Translations under genes and position numbers: made by a program
Assembly: GCA_002749535.1 (NCBI GenBank)
Contig: MZZL01000131.1
Coordinates: forward strand, 1-64,000
DNA: 64,000 nucleotides
Direction of reading: 5' to 3'
DNA from: Apophysomyces variabilis
Taxonomy: Eukaryota > Mucoromycota > Mucoromycetes > Mucorales > Mucoraceae
The notes under the pieces: model-generated
Told to the model about the DNA's origin: nothing
Databases searched by the model: none
What the model saw: only the letters and a program-made list of their open reading frames with translations
Shown: positions 41,517 to 54,688 of the stretch, in pieces
How the letters are laid out: the number at the start of each line of letters is the position of its first letter
How positions within the stretch are numbered: position 1 is the first letter of the stretch

Positions 41517-42709
41517 ATGGCCATCGTCTCCAACTCGACTATTCTCTCTAAATACCTTGCTCTTGATCAAGGTGGTAAGGTCCAGGTTGAGTACGTCTGG
41601 ATCGATGCTGTGGGCAAGTGCCGAAGCAAGACCAAGACCGTGGACTTTGTGCCCAAGTCAGCGGAAGAATTACCTGAATGGAACTTTGATGGCTCCTCCA
41701 CCGGCCAATCCGAAGGACACGATTCTGATATTCTCATCCGCCCTGTGGCTCTGTTCAAGGACCCTTTCCGCGGTGGTGACAACAAATTCGTCCTTTGCGA
41801 AACATACAATCCCGGTAAGTTGAAAATGTAACAACGATAAGAGATAGAGATGGCGAAAAAGAAAAAAAAAGTGACAGAGAAAAACAGACGGACTTTAATT
41901 GATCACTATGCTTAACTGCTTCTTTCATTGTTATGTTAGATGGTTCGCATCATGCCACCAACTACCGAAATGAATGCAAGAAGATTATGGAGTTGCATGC
42001 CGATGCCCACCCATGGTTCGGTATTGAACAAGAATATCTCCTCCTAGATCCTCAGACCAACTGGCCCTTGGGATGGCCCGTCAATGGTTACCTCGAGCCT
42101 CAGGGCAAGTACTACTGTGGTGTCGGTGCCGGCAAGGTCTTTGGTCGTGATGTGACCGAGGCTCACTATCGCGCCTGTCTCTATGCTGGTATCAACATCT
42201 CCGGTGTTAACATGGAGGTCGCTCCTGCTCAGTGTGAATTCCAAGTCGGTCCTTGCGAGGGTATCGAGATGGGTGATCATCTCTGGGCTGCCCGTTACCT
42301 TCTTGATCGTGTGGCTGAAGACTTTGGTGTCGCTGTCTCTATCCATCCCAAGCCTATCAAGGGTGACTGGAACGGTGCCGGTTGTCATACCAACTTCTCC
42401 ACGAAGGAGATGCGTGAAGAGGGTGGTATCAAGGCCATCGAGGCCGCCATCAAGAAGCTGGAGAAGCGTCATGCTGAACATATCGCTGTCTACGGAGAAG
42501 ACAATGACCAGCGCTTGACAGGCAGACATGAAACAGGTCATATTAACCAGTTCACCTATGGTGTCGCAAACCGAGGCGCCTCCATCCGTATCCCCCGTCA
42601 CGTGGGCATTGAAGGAAAGGGGTACTTGGAAGATCGCAGACCCGCTTCCAACATTGATCCCTACCGTGTCACTGCCATCATTGTCGAGTCTACTTTTGCT
42701 CCCATCTAA
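41517..42709 (+). CDS. Glutamine synthetase (type II, cytosolic)
   Basis: Two exons (41517-41814, 41940-42709) with a phase-1 intron give 355 codons, the normal eukaryotic GS length. Recognisable blocks are the beta-grasp domain ([20 protein letters not shown]), the [13 protein letters not shown] signature with its neighbour [10 protein letters not shown], and [12 protein letters not shown] with catalytic glutamates. Further on are [17 protein letters not shown], the ATP-site block [19 protein letters not shown], and [15 protein letters not shown] ending in the [11 protein letters not shown] segment. The enzyme makes glutamine from glutamate, ammonia and ATP and is the central step of ammonium assimilation; it works as a ring-shaped oligomer. 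Codon choice is strongly biased to C-ending codons, in line with high expression. The promoter carries three GATAAG sites. The start is the first ATG ([10 protein letters not shown]), which fits fungal homologues. Confidence 0.98.
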
Positions 42710-43003
42710 AGTAATCCCGTATCATTGTACAAATAATATCTCTCTATCTTTTCTGTTTTTCTCCCTTTCACATTTTTAGGTCTCCCTTAGATAGCTCTGC
42801 TCGTCAGTCATAGTCAAATCATGTCAACGCGGCATGCATCTCCTTTTTTTTTTCTCTTTTCGTCCTAGCAATCTTCTATAAAAGGAAAACAAAGGGTCTT
42901 TGATCCCTGCATCTTCCATTTGTTTGAAAAAGAAAGCGTTTTGGCCTGCCATCGAAGTTATTTTTCGTTATTTATTCAACTCAATGGCAGCGATGACCTG
43001 ATG

Positions 43004-44695
43004 TTAACGGCCAGCGGAATAGCCGCCGCGATAACGTGGGCCTCTTCTGTTGGGCATGCCATTGGATAAAGAAGATAGATCGATCACTCCGCTAGAGCTT
43101 GGTCTTGGTAGTTCATCCGTCGGACCACGTGGGAAATCTGTGTCATACCGGGCCTGTCGGCCACCATCTTCTCCACCTCTTGATATATTAACAGTGCCTG
43201 AACGAGTTGGCTGTGGCAGTCCTCCTCCTAATGCTCTCCAGTTATTATTCCCACGAGCGCTTGCTTGTTGTGGTGCTGGTTGTTCCTGAAACCGAATGTG
43301 GTTGCCTGATAACCGTTCATGTCCGGCATTGTCACTCCTGCCGACCGTTCTGCGCGAATGGTCTTGTTGACGTCGATCTTCATTATCCATACGGGACCTT
43401 TTCCTTGAAGGCTCCCTCCTATTTCCGTACCGATTACTTGCGTTACTTGATTCGGAAGGCCAATTTTGGTTATTTTGTGTGGCATTATATCGATTAGAAC
43501 CGGTTGAATTTCTTGCATTATTTCTAGAAGTGGCTCTGCTTGAGACTGGAATATTATTCATGTTAAAAGCGGATTCAATATAGCGTCTATGAGCTGGCTG
43601 ACGAGGGCAATCCTAAGGTTGAAACACATCAAAATCCACATCATGCAAAACCTTTGAATCCAACTTACATCTCCATAATGACCCTGTCTAGCACAATAAT
43701 AGCAATATGGAGTCACTTCTCTCTGTGGTTCATTATCAATCTGGTATGAAACTAGAACGAAGGGACAATACTACAGTCCATGTGACCTGGTTAAATCCCA
43801 TCCACAAACCCTATCCATGCTACAGTTACCAAGGTGTGATGTGATTTGACGCCACAGTGACGACAAGGACCAAGTTCTGGATCTCTTATGCATTGCTAAA
43901 AAGAAAATACAATGTGAGTGAAAGTTGGATCGCCAGAGATTAAGCCGCACATCACGAAAGTGGCCGCGCCGTTTACATATAGAACAACACCCTACTCCTG
44001 AACACCTGTCGCGATGTTTTGGTTCGCCACAGTGAAGACACTTTGTTCCAATAGGGCATATATGTTTAGTATCAGAGTTACATGTCGAATCCATCCTACC
44101 TCCTTACAGTCTCTCCTCTCGTGGCCCACCTGGCAACAGTTGAAACAAACCATGGGACGAGACCTTCGAACACGGCGTTTCGCCATTTCCACATATTGAA
44201 TCTAGCAATTCTCATTTGAGTCCCTCTCCTTATCAAGTGTCCATCCAACGTCTTTCTCAGTCTTCTTACTTGTTCATCGATTAAATTTTGCAGTTGATTA
44301 TTTAAAACATATTCTTCTTCATCTTCCGATTCCTCATCCAGGTATCTCTTTTCTTGGTCAAGATCCAGATCAATGACACGCGTGACCGGTAAAGAATCCA
44401 GCCCATTGACCACAGTTGTATCGACATTTTCCTTTTCATTCTTATCCTCAGTTTCACTCTTATCTGCTACACTCCGCTCCTCCTCCTCCTCCTCTTCGTT
44501 TCCGTCTTCGTCTGGGCTATCGTCCGATGTATTGTCGTCTGACGAGGGAAGCTGACTACTTTCTGTCGAACTCTTTCCATTCGGCACTTGTTTCTTTGAA
44601 CCAGTATCTAGTGCACCGTATTCGGCTACACTCCAAAGTCTTTCTTCGAGATCGCTATCGATCTCTTCACTGTGTTCATGCTTAGTGTAAGCCAT
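43004..44695 (-). CDS. Five-knuckle CCHC zinc finger protein, Air1/Air2-like (TRAMP complex)
   Basis: Six exons (44270-44695, 44100-44201, 43951-44040, 43830-43895, 43669-43770, 43004-43612), all phase 0, give 464 codons. After an acidic N terminus, splicing builds five zinc knuckles: CFNCCQVGHERRDC, CLHCGEPKHRDRC, CSICKRRGHFRDQC, CRHCGVKSHHTLYC and CYYCARQGHYGDDC. Two of them are completed only across introns, which confirms the junctions. Knuckle 2 has three instead of four residues between His and the last Cys. The C-terminal 190 residues are Asn/Arg/Gly-rich and disordered, ending in RGPRYRGGYSAGR. Yeast Air1/Air2 have five knuckles and link Trf4/5 poly(A) polymerase with Mtr4 for nuclear RNA surveillance. 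The knuckle number, order and arginine-rich tail fit that family. Another CCHC RNA-binding protein is the alternative. Confidence 0.85.
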
Positions 44696-44724
44696 ATCTT
44701 TTTTCCATTTTCGCTTTCTTATTT

Positions 44725-44916
44725 CTACCTAGAATGGCCATCACCATCGGCAGCATTATCTTCATACTGTCTCAACAGTTCGAGATCTTCTTCGTCATCT
44801 TCAAACATAGTGGCAGGATCTAAAAGAGTCACCGAATTGGGTGTCTTACAAGCCAAAAGCAGTCGCGAAGGATTTTGGGCTGATTTTAAGAAACCGACTG
44901 CGGAAACATCGTCCAA
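44725..44916 (-). pseudogene. 3' fragment of an unrecognised gene
   Basis: About 63 codons in frame ending in a TAG at 44725-44727, reading ACKTPNSVTLLDPATMFEDD and LELLRQYEDNAADGDGH. A stop lies just upstream of the first codon, with no matching exon found before repeat DNA begins near 45000. It looks like a gene tail cut off by the neighbouring transposon debris, or an isolated terminal exon. It ends only about 30 bases before the start codon of the Air-like gene on the same strand, so it overlaps that gene's promoter or leader. Confidence 0.35.
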
Positions 44917-45120
44917 TCATGCAGAGATCCATCTTATAGCCAGATAGGCAACATCAACAGGAATCATTCAATAGGCAACAAGTTATCCCTTTTGTTGATA
45001 TGTTAAGATTGGTTTTAAGCTAGTGAGACCATAACTCGGGTATCACCTATTCAGTCACTGTAACAGGTTTGATGTAAATAAGCAAGCAACAAAAACAAGC
45101 AACTCTTTAATCAGTGAAAA

Positions 45121-45280
45121 TTACTAGACGCACTAAAAGGTCTGGATCACTTTTAGTAGCTTTCCCTTTTCATACGGCGTCGATCAATCATCGCTGTAGG
45201 CTTCACTAAGCTAATGCCAGCTTTTAGTACGCGAGAGAAATAATATACTTCGTACAAATGTTTAGTGCGCGAGATCAACA
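45121..45280 (-). mobile_element. Transposon end fragment, related to 1261-1380
   Basis: The segment 45121-45240 aligns by eye to 1261-1380, where it overlaps the start of the decayed Tc1/IS630-like transposase. Shared blocks include TTCCCTTTTC-TACGG and AAGCTAATGCCAGC, with many substitutions in between. Next to it, AGTACGCGAGAG (45228) and AGTGCGCGAGAT (45263) repeat the same terminal motif. It directly abuts the palindrome that starts at 45281. Confidence 0.5.
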
Positions 45281-45444
45281 GTATATCTCCTGGCAAATAT
45301 TTAGTATACAGTAAAAGTAACTTTGAATAGATGAAAAATTTTATTCTGCATAATGGACAATGCACTTCTTCTACTAAAGTTTATCACGCAGCCTACTATT
45401 AACTGTACCAGAACTTTGGAAGTGTTTATTACGCCAAGTGGCTG

Positions 45445-46216
45445 ATGATTACGGTTCCTGAAGAAACTGGCATAAATGAATGGAAAAAGAAAATAGCCAT
45501 CGAATTACTGTTTTTTCCTCATTTAATGATCTTCTACCCTAAACAAGCTCTATTCGAATCCATGGATAAGATTATCAGCCAGGAGTATCCCACCCGCGCT
45601 GATCTTTATAGGTCAATCCGTGATCAGACAATCAATGTAGATGGATTCGACATCATCATCTAAACAAGTGGAACCACTAAAGGCAGTGGCACCCAATTCT
45701 GCTACTTTCAGTGCATCCATGATGCTCAACATAGGGGCCATCGGGCCAAGTCTGGAAAAAGGTACACGGATAAGTTTGAAGCTACTGAAGAGCACGCATC
45801 TGTAGTTGAAGAGGATATGCCGAGCAACCTATACGTTTGCATTAATGGAGTAACAAAACGTTAACCGAGATGTACTAGAAAAAAAATTGGTCGCTCCTGG
45901 GTTATTTTTGCCTCGTATACCAATAAAGAAAGTGCTTGGAGCGTTAAGCGTGAGAGATCTAAGATCGACTCTCACACTCATGAACTGTCAAGAGGAAAGA
46001 TTGTCTATCATAATGCCCGTAAAGTTGATGGAGAGACACAGATCAAGGTCGCTGAACTCACAGAAGCAGGCCTCAGGTCATCCCAGATTGTTCATGTCAG
46101 CAAAGCACCGTGATGGGAAGCCAACTATGGTGGCTAAAGACATTTACAGCCTCAAGCAAAAAGTTTCCCAGTACAACTCGCAGAAAGAAAGAACACTCTT
46201 TGTTAGTTTGAGATGA
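45445..46216 (+). pseudogene. FAR1-type DNA-binding domain of a MULE transposase, broken (left copy)
   Basis: Three plus-strand frames in succession give one recognisable protein interrupted by stops and shifts. They contain SWVIFASYTNKESAWSVKRE, SKIDSHTHELSRGK (the HxH end of a WRKY/GCM-like FAR1 zinc domain), ARKVDGETQIKVAELTEAGL and PTMVAKDIYSLKQKV. This order is that of FAR1/MULE transposases just before the catalytic MULE domain. The catalytic domain is absent. The copy is not functional as it stands. The right arm has the same defects, so the decay preceded the arm duplication. Confidence 0.65.
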
Positions 46217-46415
46217 TGATACTCGTTTGTTTGACCAATTTTTGTCCTGCGTAAACAACATTCAAAAGTAATGACGAATATGTTCTCCATTTTTATTAAC
46301 AAAAGTAGCACATTGTTTCAGCTATGTTGCATCCACATAGATTTGACCTCTACTTTTACTTAAAGAGCCAGTTAAAGACCATCGACAACCATCAAGAGAC
46401 ATCCAGAGCCATCGA

Positions 46416-46970
46416 TCACTCGTAAATCGAGTGTACTTTTCCCGTATCATCCAAATCAATCCTGGGAATCTGCGTGGTTTCGGAAGCCCACGAGCCGCCG
46501 AAAGTCAACAGCATTCCTCCAGCATTGTCGCTCGATGTGTCTCGCATTCTTACGTAGCCTTCATTTGTTGTTGAGCGTGATACCCATGCATCCCCTCTAC
46601 CAGCAATATCCCAACGCACATAGAAGACTTTACCGTCATCTTCGGGACCAGATTGGCCTTCAAAGTTACGGAAATCATAGTCAGGGTTATGTGCGCAGAA
46701 TAGGGAATTCTTCAGCCCAGGTTTCACAAAAGTTGGCGAGCTTCTAGAAGCGACCTTATAGTAACTGTCGAACCACTGCATTCGGCAAGCCCTGTTCTCC
46801 GTGATAGGACCGCCTTCCAAAGCGACGTAATCCTCACGAATAGAAGCCGGGTGATATTGGTTCACACCGTTGCTGTTCTGCTGCAGGTAATAGCAACGCA
46901 GGCTACTAGAGTACGGGACCCATTGCTTGGTTGTTTCGTTCCATACTTTGACTTTGAAACTAGAAGGCAT
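46416..46970 (-). CDS. Unknown 184-aa protein, left-arm copy
   Basis: An intact frame begins MPSSFKVKVWNETTKQWVPY and ends IDLDDTGKVHSIYE. I chose this ATG because a TATATAAA box lies about 60 bases upstream; the same frame is open for 35 more codons upstream, across the TATA box. The protein is rich in Trp, Tyr, Ser and Asp, with blocks such as DDGKVFYVRWDIAGRGDAWV and NAGGMLLTFGGSW, suggesting a beta-rich soluble fold. There is no signal peptide, membrane segment or Cys-rich motif. I do not recognise the family. The gene is transcribed outward from the palindrome centre and faces the FAR1 remnant. Its twin at 49097-49651 is identical. Preservation of the frame next to decayed transposase suggests it is captured cargo under selection, or simply recent. 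Confidence 0.7.
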   Translation of the reverse strand: MPSSFKVKVWNETTKQWVPYSSSLRCYYLQQNSNGVNQYHPASIREDYVALEGGPITENRACRMQWFDSYYKVASRSSPTFVKPGLKNSLFCAHNPDYDFRNFEGQSGPEDDGKVFYVRWDIAGRGDAWVSRSTTNEGYVRMRDTSSDNAGGMLLTFGGSWASETTQIPRIDLDDTGKVHSIYE

Positions 46971-47027
46971 CTTGAGGGATCGATCAGTGAGTGAAGGATG
47001 TCTGGAAAAAGACTTGACCTTGATCTG

Positions 47028-47035
47028 TTTATATA
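47028..47035 (-). promoter_or_regulatory. TATA box of the left-arm 184-aa gene
   Basis: TATATAAA on the minus strand, about 58 bases upstream of the chosen start. It is mirrored in the right arm at about 49032-49039. Confidence 0.5.
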
Positions 47036-47396
47036 CCATCATCACTTTACAGCTTCTCGATGCGCCATGCGCCAAGACATGTTCCGCTTGTTCCTTTCTG
47101 TTTATTTCAACAAATAATTGCTTTTGGCAGGCATAGCAAGGTAACTCCTGGGACTATATAACTATGATGTACCTGTATATTGGCGTATTTGCGTGACGCA
47201 TTAGTTGCAATATCTTTATTATCACGCAACGAGATAAGATTGTTATGCAGTACGATGTAACCGAGACTCCTGGTGCAAATTCAACGCCTAACGCCTCAGC
47301 GCTTTAGGTTGGTTCTCACACCTTTGGCGTAATATTTAAATTCCTTCCCTGGGAAGAAAATCAACAGAAACATTTGCAGTTACTGTATGCTATCAT

Positions 47397-47630
47397 ATGC
47401 GGTATGTGCTTGCTCTCCCTGTTGAAGACCCCGTACTACCAGCTTCTGGTATCAGCGACGTTGGGTATCTGCGTCAATTAATTTGTCAACTAGTGGCAAT
47501 GTGCAAGGTCCAAAAACTACTAGAAAGACAGAGTACTTCGGAACAAGAGAAAGAAATTCAATCTACTGCTTCGACAACAAGCTTACTCCTTTTCGTCTTC
47601 TCTTTTGTTGTGCTAAGTTCGGAGGAATGA
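47397..47630 (+). CDS. Short frame crossing the left arm-centre junction
   Basis: A 77-codon frame starts inside the left arm (MRYVLAL) and continues into the unique centre (LPASGISDVGYLRQLICQLV, then LLERQSTSEQEKEIQ). It is unrecognised. It matters because the right arm has the same start codons leading into a different sequence (48521-48670). It may be chance. The helix-forming QKLLERQSTSEQEKE part and a hydrophobic end are visible. Confidence 0.3.
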   Translation: MRYVLALPVEDPVLPASGISDVGYLRQLICQLVAMCKVQKLLERQSTSEQEKEIQSTASTTSLLLFVFSFVVLSSEE

Positions 47631-48650
47631 TCGTCTATAGTATTTAGATACGTGTTTCATTTTGTGAATGTGCTTTGCATTTTAGTTACTATTAAAAAGT
47701 TTGCTTGCCTGATAGGACATGCAGCGCCCCGGGATCTCTATATGTTGTTTGGAAAAAGATCATTACTATAGCTAATAGAAATGTGTCCAGTGCACTGACC
47801 ATCGAATTTGGCTTAACCTAAGCTTATTTGAGTCATTGTGCACTGGGGTTGAAGCAACATTAGCCAACCTTCGACCCTACTACTAGTTTTAAACAGATGA
47901 AATTGGGACTCGCTCTCACCACTTTAAGTTCTATTAATGGATCCACGACGCTCAGCTTCAGAGCTACAGTCAACCCACGATGTCAATGATCTCGCAAATA
48001 AACAAGCACGACCACCGTGCAAATAACGGTTGTCATGTCTAAAGCATTGAAGGTACATGGGGAATCCGATAAAAAAGGTGTAACGCTTCCAATGCTTGTA
48101 CCGACATAAGGTATCATTCTCCATGATTAACCGTGAGAATTCAAAGCTTGACCATGATTCACTTTGCAAGTGCATGCTAGTCATCTATGGTTCAAAGACG
48201 CACTCTGGCTTCCTCGTAGACAAATAATGCGGGAACGGGCATGACTAAAAAATGGGCAAGCCGTATATTTTGGGAAATGGTCTCAGTCTATTACAGTAAA
48301 AAGTAGCACAGAAGCTGCCACATTCTAAATATTCCTATACGAAGCTAGACGTACAAAAGTGTCTATTTTGCGCTCGAAAGTTTAGTAATTCTCAGACAAT
48401 GCGACATGCTTCATTAAATATGGTTACCTAGGTTCATCACCTTGATTCAGTACTCAATAAGATGTAGAGTTGTCCTTACATTCTGACTGAAATCAATGTC
48501 TAAACGCCAACTAACTTTAATCAGACACTGTGTGAGCGTCTAACATTCTTAGAAAATGTATTTGTCGACATTGCTGTGTATATTTCATTGAGAGCTCTCG
48601 ATAAACACAAATAGATTATTGCCTTACCACTACACTCGCTTGCAAGAAGA
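47417..48650. other. Unique centre of the palindrome
   Basis: 1234 bases flanked by the arms. Apart from the two short frames entering from the arms, there is an 86-codon minus-strand frame (47924-48184) reading LIMENDTLCRYKHWKRYTFF, which I cannot assign. It is probably transposon debris. Base composition is like the surroundings. Confidence 0.45.
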
Positions 48651-48670
48651 AGAGCAAGCACATACCGCAT
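48521..48670 (-). CDS. Short frame crossing the right arm-centre junction
   Basis: A 49-codon frame begins with the same arm-derived codons (MRYVLAL) as the plus-strand frame at 47397. It continues LLASECSGKAIIYLCLSRAL into the centre and stops at TGA 48521-48523. Function unknown; possibly chance or a relic of the original gene that existed before the duplication. Confidence 0.25.
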   Translation of the reverse strand: MRYVLALLLASECSGKAIIYLCLSRALNEIYTAMSTNTFSKNVRRSHSV

Positions 48671-49031
48671 ATGATAGCATACAGTAACTGCAAATGTTTC
48701 TGTTGATTTTCTTCCCAGGGAAGGAATTTAAATATTACGCCAAAGGTGTGAGAACCAACCTAAAGCGCTGAGGCGTTAGGCGTTGAATTTGCACCAGGAG
48801 TCTCGGTTACATCGTACTGCATAACAATCTTATCTCGTTGCGTGATAATAAAGATATTGCAACTAATGCGTCACGCAAATACGCCAATATACAGGTACAT
48901 CATAGTTATATAGTCCCAGGAGTTACCTTGCTATGCCTGCCAAAAGCAATTATTTGTTGAAATAAACAGAAAGGAACAAGCGGAACATGTCTTGGCGCAT
49001 GGCGCATCGAGAAGCTGTAAAGTGATGATGG

Positions 49032-49039
49032 TATATAAA
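49032..49039 (+). promoter_or_regulatory. TATA box of the right-arm 184-aa gene
   Basis: TATATAAA lies about 58 bases before the ATG at 49097, mirror image of the left-arm site. Confidence 0.5.
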
Positions 49040-49096
49040 CAGATCAAGGTCAAGTCTTTTTCCAGACATCCTTCACTCACTGATCGATCCCTCAAG

Positions 49097-49651
49097 ATGC
49101 CTTCTAGTTTCAAAGTCAAAGTATGGAACGAAACAACCAAGCAATGGGTCCCGTACTCTAGTAGCCTGCGTTGCTATTACCTGCAGCAGAACAGCAACGG
49201 TGTGAACCAATATCACCCGGCTTCTATTCGTGAGGATTACGTCGCTTTGGAAGGCGGTCCTATCACGGAGAACAGGGCTTGCCGAATGCAGTGGTTCGAC
49301 AGTTACTATAAGGTCGCTTCTAGAAGCTCGCCAACTTTTGTGAAACCTGGGCTGAAGAATTCCCTATTCTGCGCACATAACCCTGACTATGATTTCCGTA
49401 ACTTTGAAGGCCAATCTGGTCCCGAAGATGACGGTAAAGTCTTCTATGTGCGTTGGGATATTGCTGGTAGAGGGGATGCATGGGTATCACGCTCAACAAC
49501 AAATGAAGGCTACGTAAGAATGCGAGACACATCGAGCGACAATGCTGGAGGAATGCTGTTGACTTTCGGCGGCTCGTGGGCTTCCGAAACCACGCAGATT
49601 CCCAGGATTGATTTGGATGATACGGGAAAAGTACACTCGATTTACGAGTGA
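49097..49651 (+). CDS. Unknown 184-aa protein, right-arm copy
   Basis: Same protein, codon for codon, as the left-arm gene at 46416-46970: start MPSSFKVKVWNETTKQWVPY, end TGKVHSIYE with TGA. It is transcribed rightward, away from the palindrome centre. The upstream TATA box and leader are also duplicated, so both copies should be expressed alike if the element is active. Family unknown; the sequence looks like a soluble, aromatic-rich beta protein. Confidence 0.7.
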   Translation: MPSSFKVKVWNETTKQWVPYSSSLRCYYLQQNSNGVNQYHPASIREDYVALEGGPITENRACRMQWFDSYYKVASRSSPTFVKPGLKNSLFCAHNPDYDFRNFEGQSGPEDDGKVFYVRWDIAGRGDAWVSRSTTNEGYVRMRDTSSDNAGGMLLTFGGSWASETTQIPRIDLDDTGKVHSIYE

Positions 49652-49850
49652 TCGATGGCTCTGGATGTCTCTTGATGGTTGTCGATGGTCTTTAACTGGC
49701 TCTTTAAGTAAAAGTAGAGGTCAAATCTATGTGGATGCAACATAGCTGAAACAATGTGCTACTTTTGTTAATAAAAATGGAGAACATATTCGTCATTACT
49801 TTTGAATGTTGTTTACGCAGGACAAAAATTGGTCAAACAAACGAGTATCA

Positions 49851-50622
49851 TCATCTCAAACTAACAAAGAGTGTTCTTTCTTTCTGCGAGTTGTACTGGG
49901 AAACTTTTTGCTTGAGGCTGTAAATGTCTTTAGCCACCATAGTTGGCTTCCCATCACGGTGCTTTGCTGACATGAACAATCTGGGATGACCTGAGGCCTG
50001 CTTCTGTGAGTTCAGCGACCTTGATCTGTGTCTCTCCATCAACTTTACGGGCATTATGATAGACAATCTTTCCTCTTGACAGTTCATGAGTGTGAGAGTC
50101 GATCTTAGATCTCTCACGCTTAACGCTCCAAGCACTTTCTTTATTGGTATACGAGGCAAAAATAACCCAGGAGCGACCAATTTTTTTTCTAGTACATCTC
50201 GGTTAACGTTTTGTTACTCCATTAATGCAAACGTATAGGTTGCTCGGCATATCCTCTTCAACTACAGATGCGTGCTCTTCAGTAGCTTCAAACTTATCCG
50301 TGTACCTTTTTCCAGACTTGGCCCGATGGCCCCTATGTTGAGCATCATGGATGCACTGAAAGTAGCAGAATTGGGTGCCACTGCCTTTAGTGGTTCCACT
50401 TGTTTAGATGATGATGTCGAATCCATCTACATTGATTGTCTGATCACGGATTGACCTATAAAGATCAGCGCGGGTGGGATACTCCTGGCTGATAATCTTA
50501 TCCATGGATTCGAATAGAGCTTGTTTAGGGTAGAAGATCATTAAATGAGGAAAAAACAGTAATTCGATGGCTATTTTCTTTTTCCATTCATTTATGCCAG
50601 TTTCTTCAGGAACCGTAATCAT
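49851..50622 (-). pseudogene. FAR1-type MULE transposase fragment, broken (right copy)
   Basis: Mirror copy of 45445-46216 with the same internal stops and frame changes. It reads towards the 184-codon gene. It lacks the catalytic domain. Confidence 0.62.
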
Positions 50623-50875
50623 CAGCCACTTGGCGTAATAAACACTTCCAAAGTTCTGGTACAGTTAATAGTAGGCTGCGTGATAAACTTTAGTAGAAGA
50701 AGTGCATTGTCCATTATGCAGAATAAAATTTTTCATCTATTCAAAGTTACTTTACTGTATACTAAATATTTGCCAGGAGATATACCGTTTCAAATGCGGA
50801 ATAGCACGACAAGAAATTAAAATAAAACCGGTTCTGCTTATCTAATATTCTAAATATTTACAAGGATTCTACGTT

Positions 50876-54408
<3,533 letters not shown>

Positions 54409-54688
54409 GATCCCCTGCCTGATTCTTGTCGTTCTAGTGGCACACACTTGTCCCTTGAACAAGTTTATTCTCCACAGTCACCCATGTCCGGAGCGTAGTT
54501 TGAAAGTTGATTACCCGCATACCATCTCCGGATAGGATGCTTGCCCTTACGCGCTTGGAATTGACAGTTCTCTGGCGAACATCATCCAAGAAATTGGTTT
54601 TTTCTATGGTTTTTGTTGCGTTTGTCCAATACGAAGTAATCAAAGTCTTGTGCTTTAAAAAAGAACCGATCTTGACTTGTCCACTTCC

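Larger units (their letters stand above)
45281..47416 (+). repeat. Left arm of the large inverted repeat
   Basis: 2136 bases, matched by the reverse complement of 48651-50785 with a single one-base length difference visible. Coordinates in the two arms sum to about 96067. Confidence 0.95.
45281..50785. mobile_element. 5.5-kb palindromic element (MULE-related) with 2.14-kb inverted arms
   Basis: The sequence 45281-47416 is repeated in inverse orientation at 48651-50785. The arms differ by one base in an A-run (near 45313/50750), and all reading frames compared in the two arms are identical. The outer ends both read GTATATCTCCTGG inward; the inner ends share GCTTGCTCT and then diverge. The 1234-bp centre is unique. 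Each arm holds an intact 184-codon gene transcribed outward and a broken FAR1-type transposase fragment transcribed towards it. Mutator-like elements often have long terminal inverted repeats and capture genes, so a non-autonomous MULE is the best fit. No 9-bp target-site duplication is visible at the ends given here (flanks GAGATCAACA and CGTTTCAAAT). Confidence 0.8.
48651..50785 (-). repeat. Right arm of the large inverted repeat
   Basis: 2135 bases, reverse complement of the left arm. Its outer end lies 91 bases from the stop codon of the leucyl-tRNA synthetase gene. Confidence 0.95.

Noticed and set aside
48610..48660. tRNA-like string GTGTAGTGGTAAGGC at the palindrome junction
   Set aside because: There is no matching T arm or acceptor stem; it is part of a short open frame and the arm boundary.
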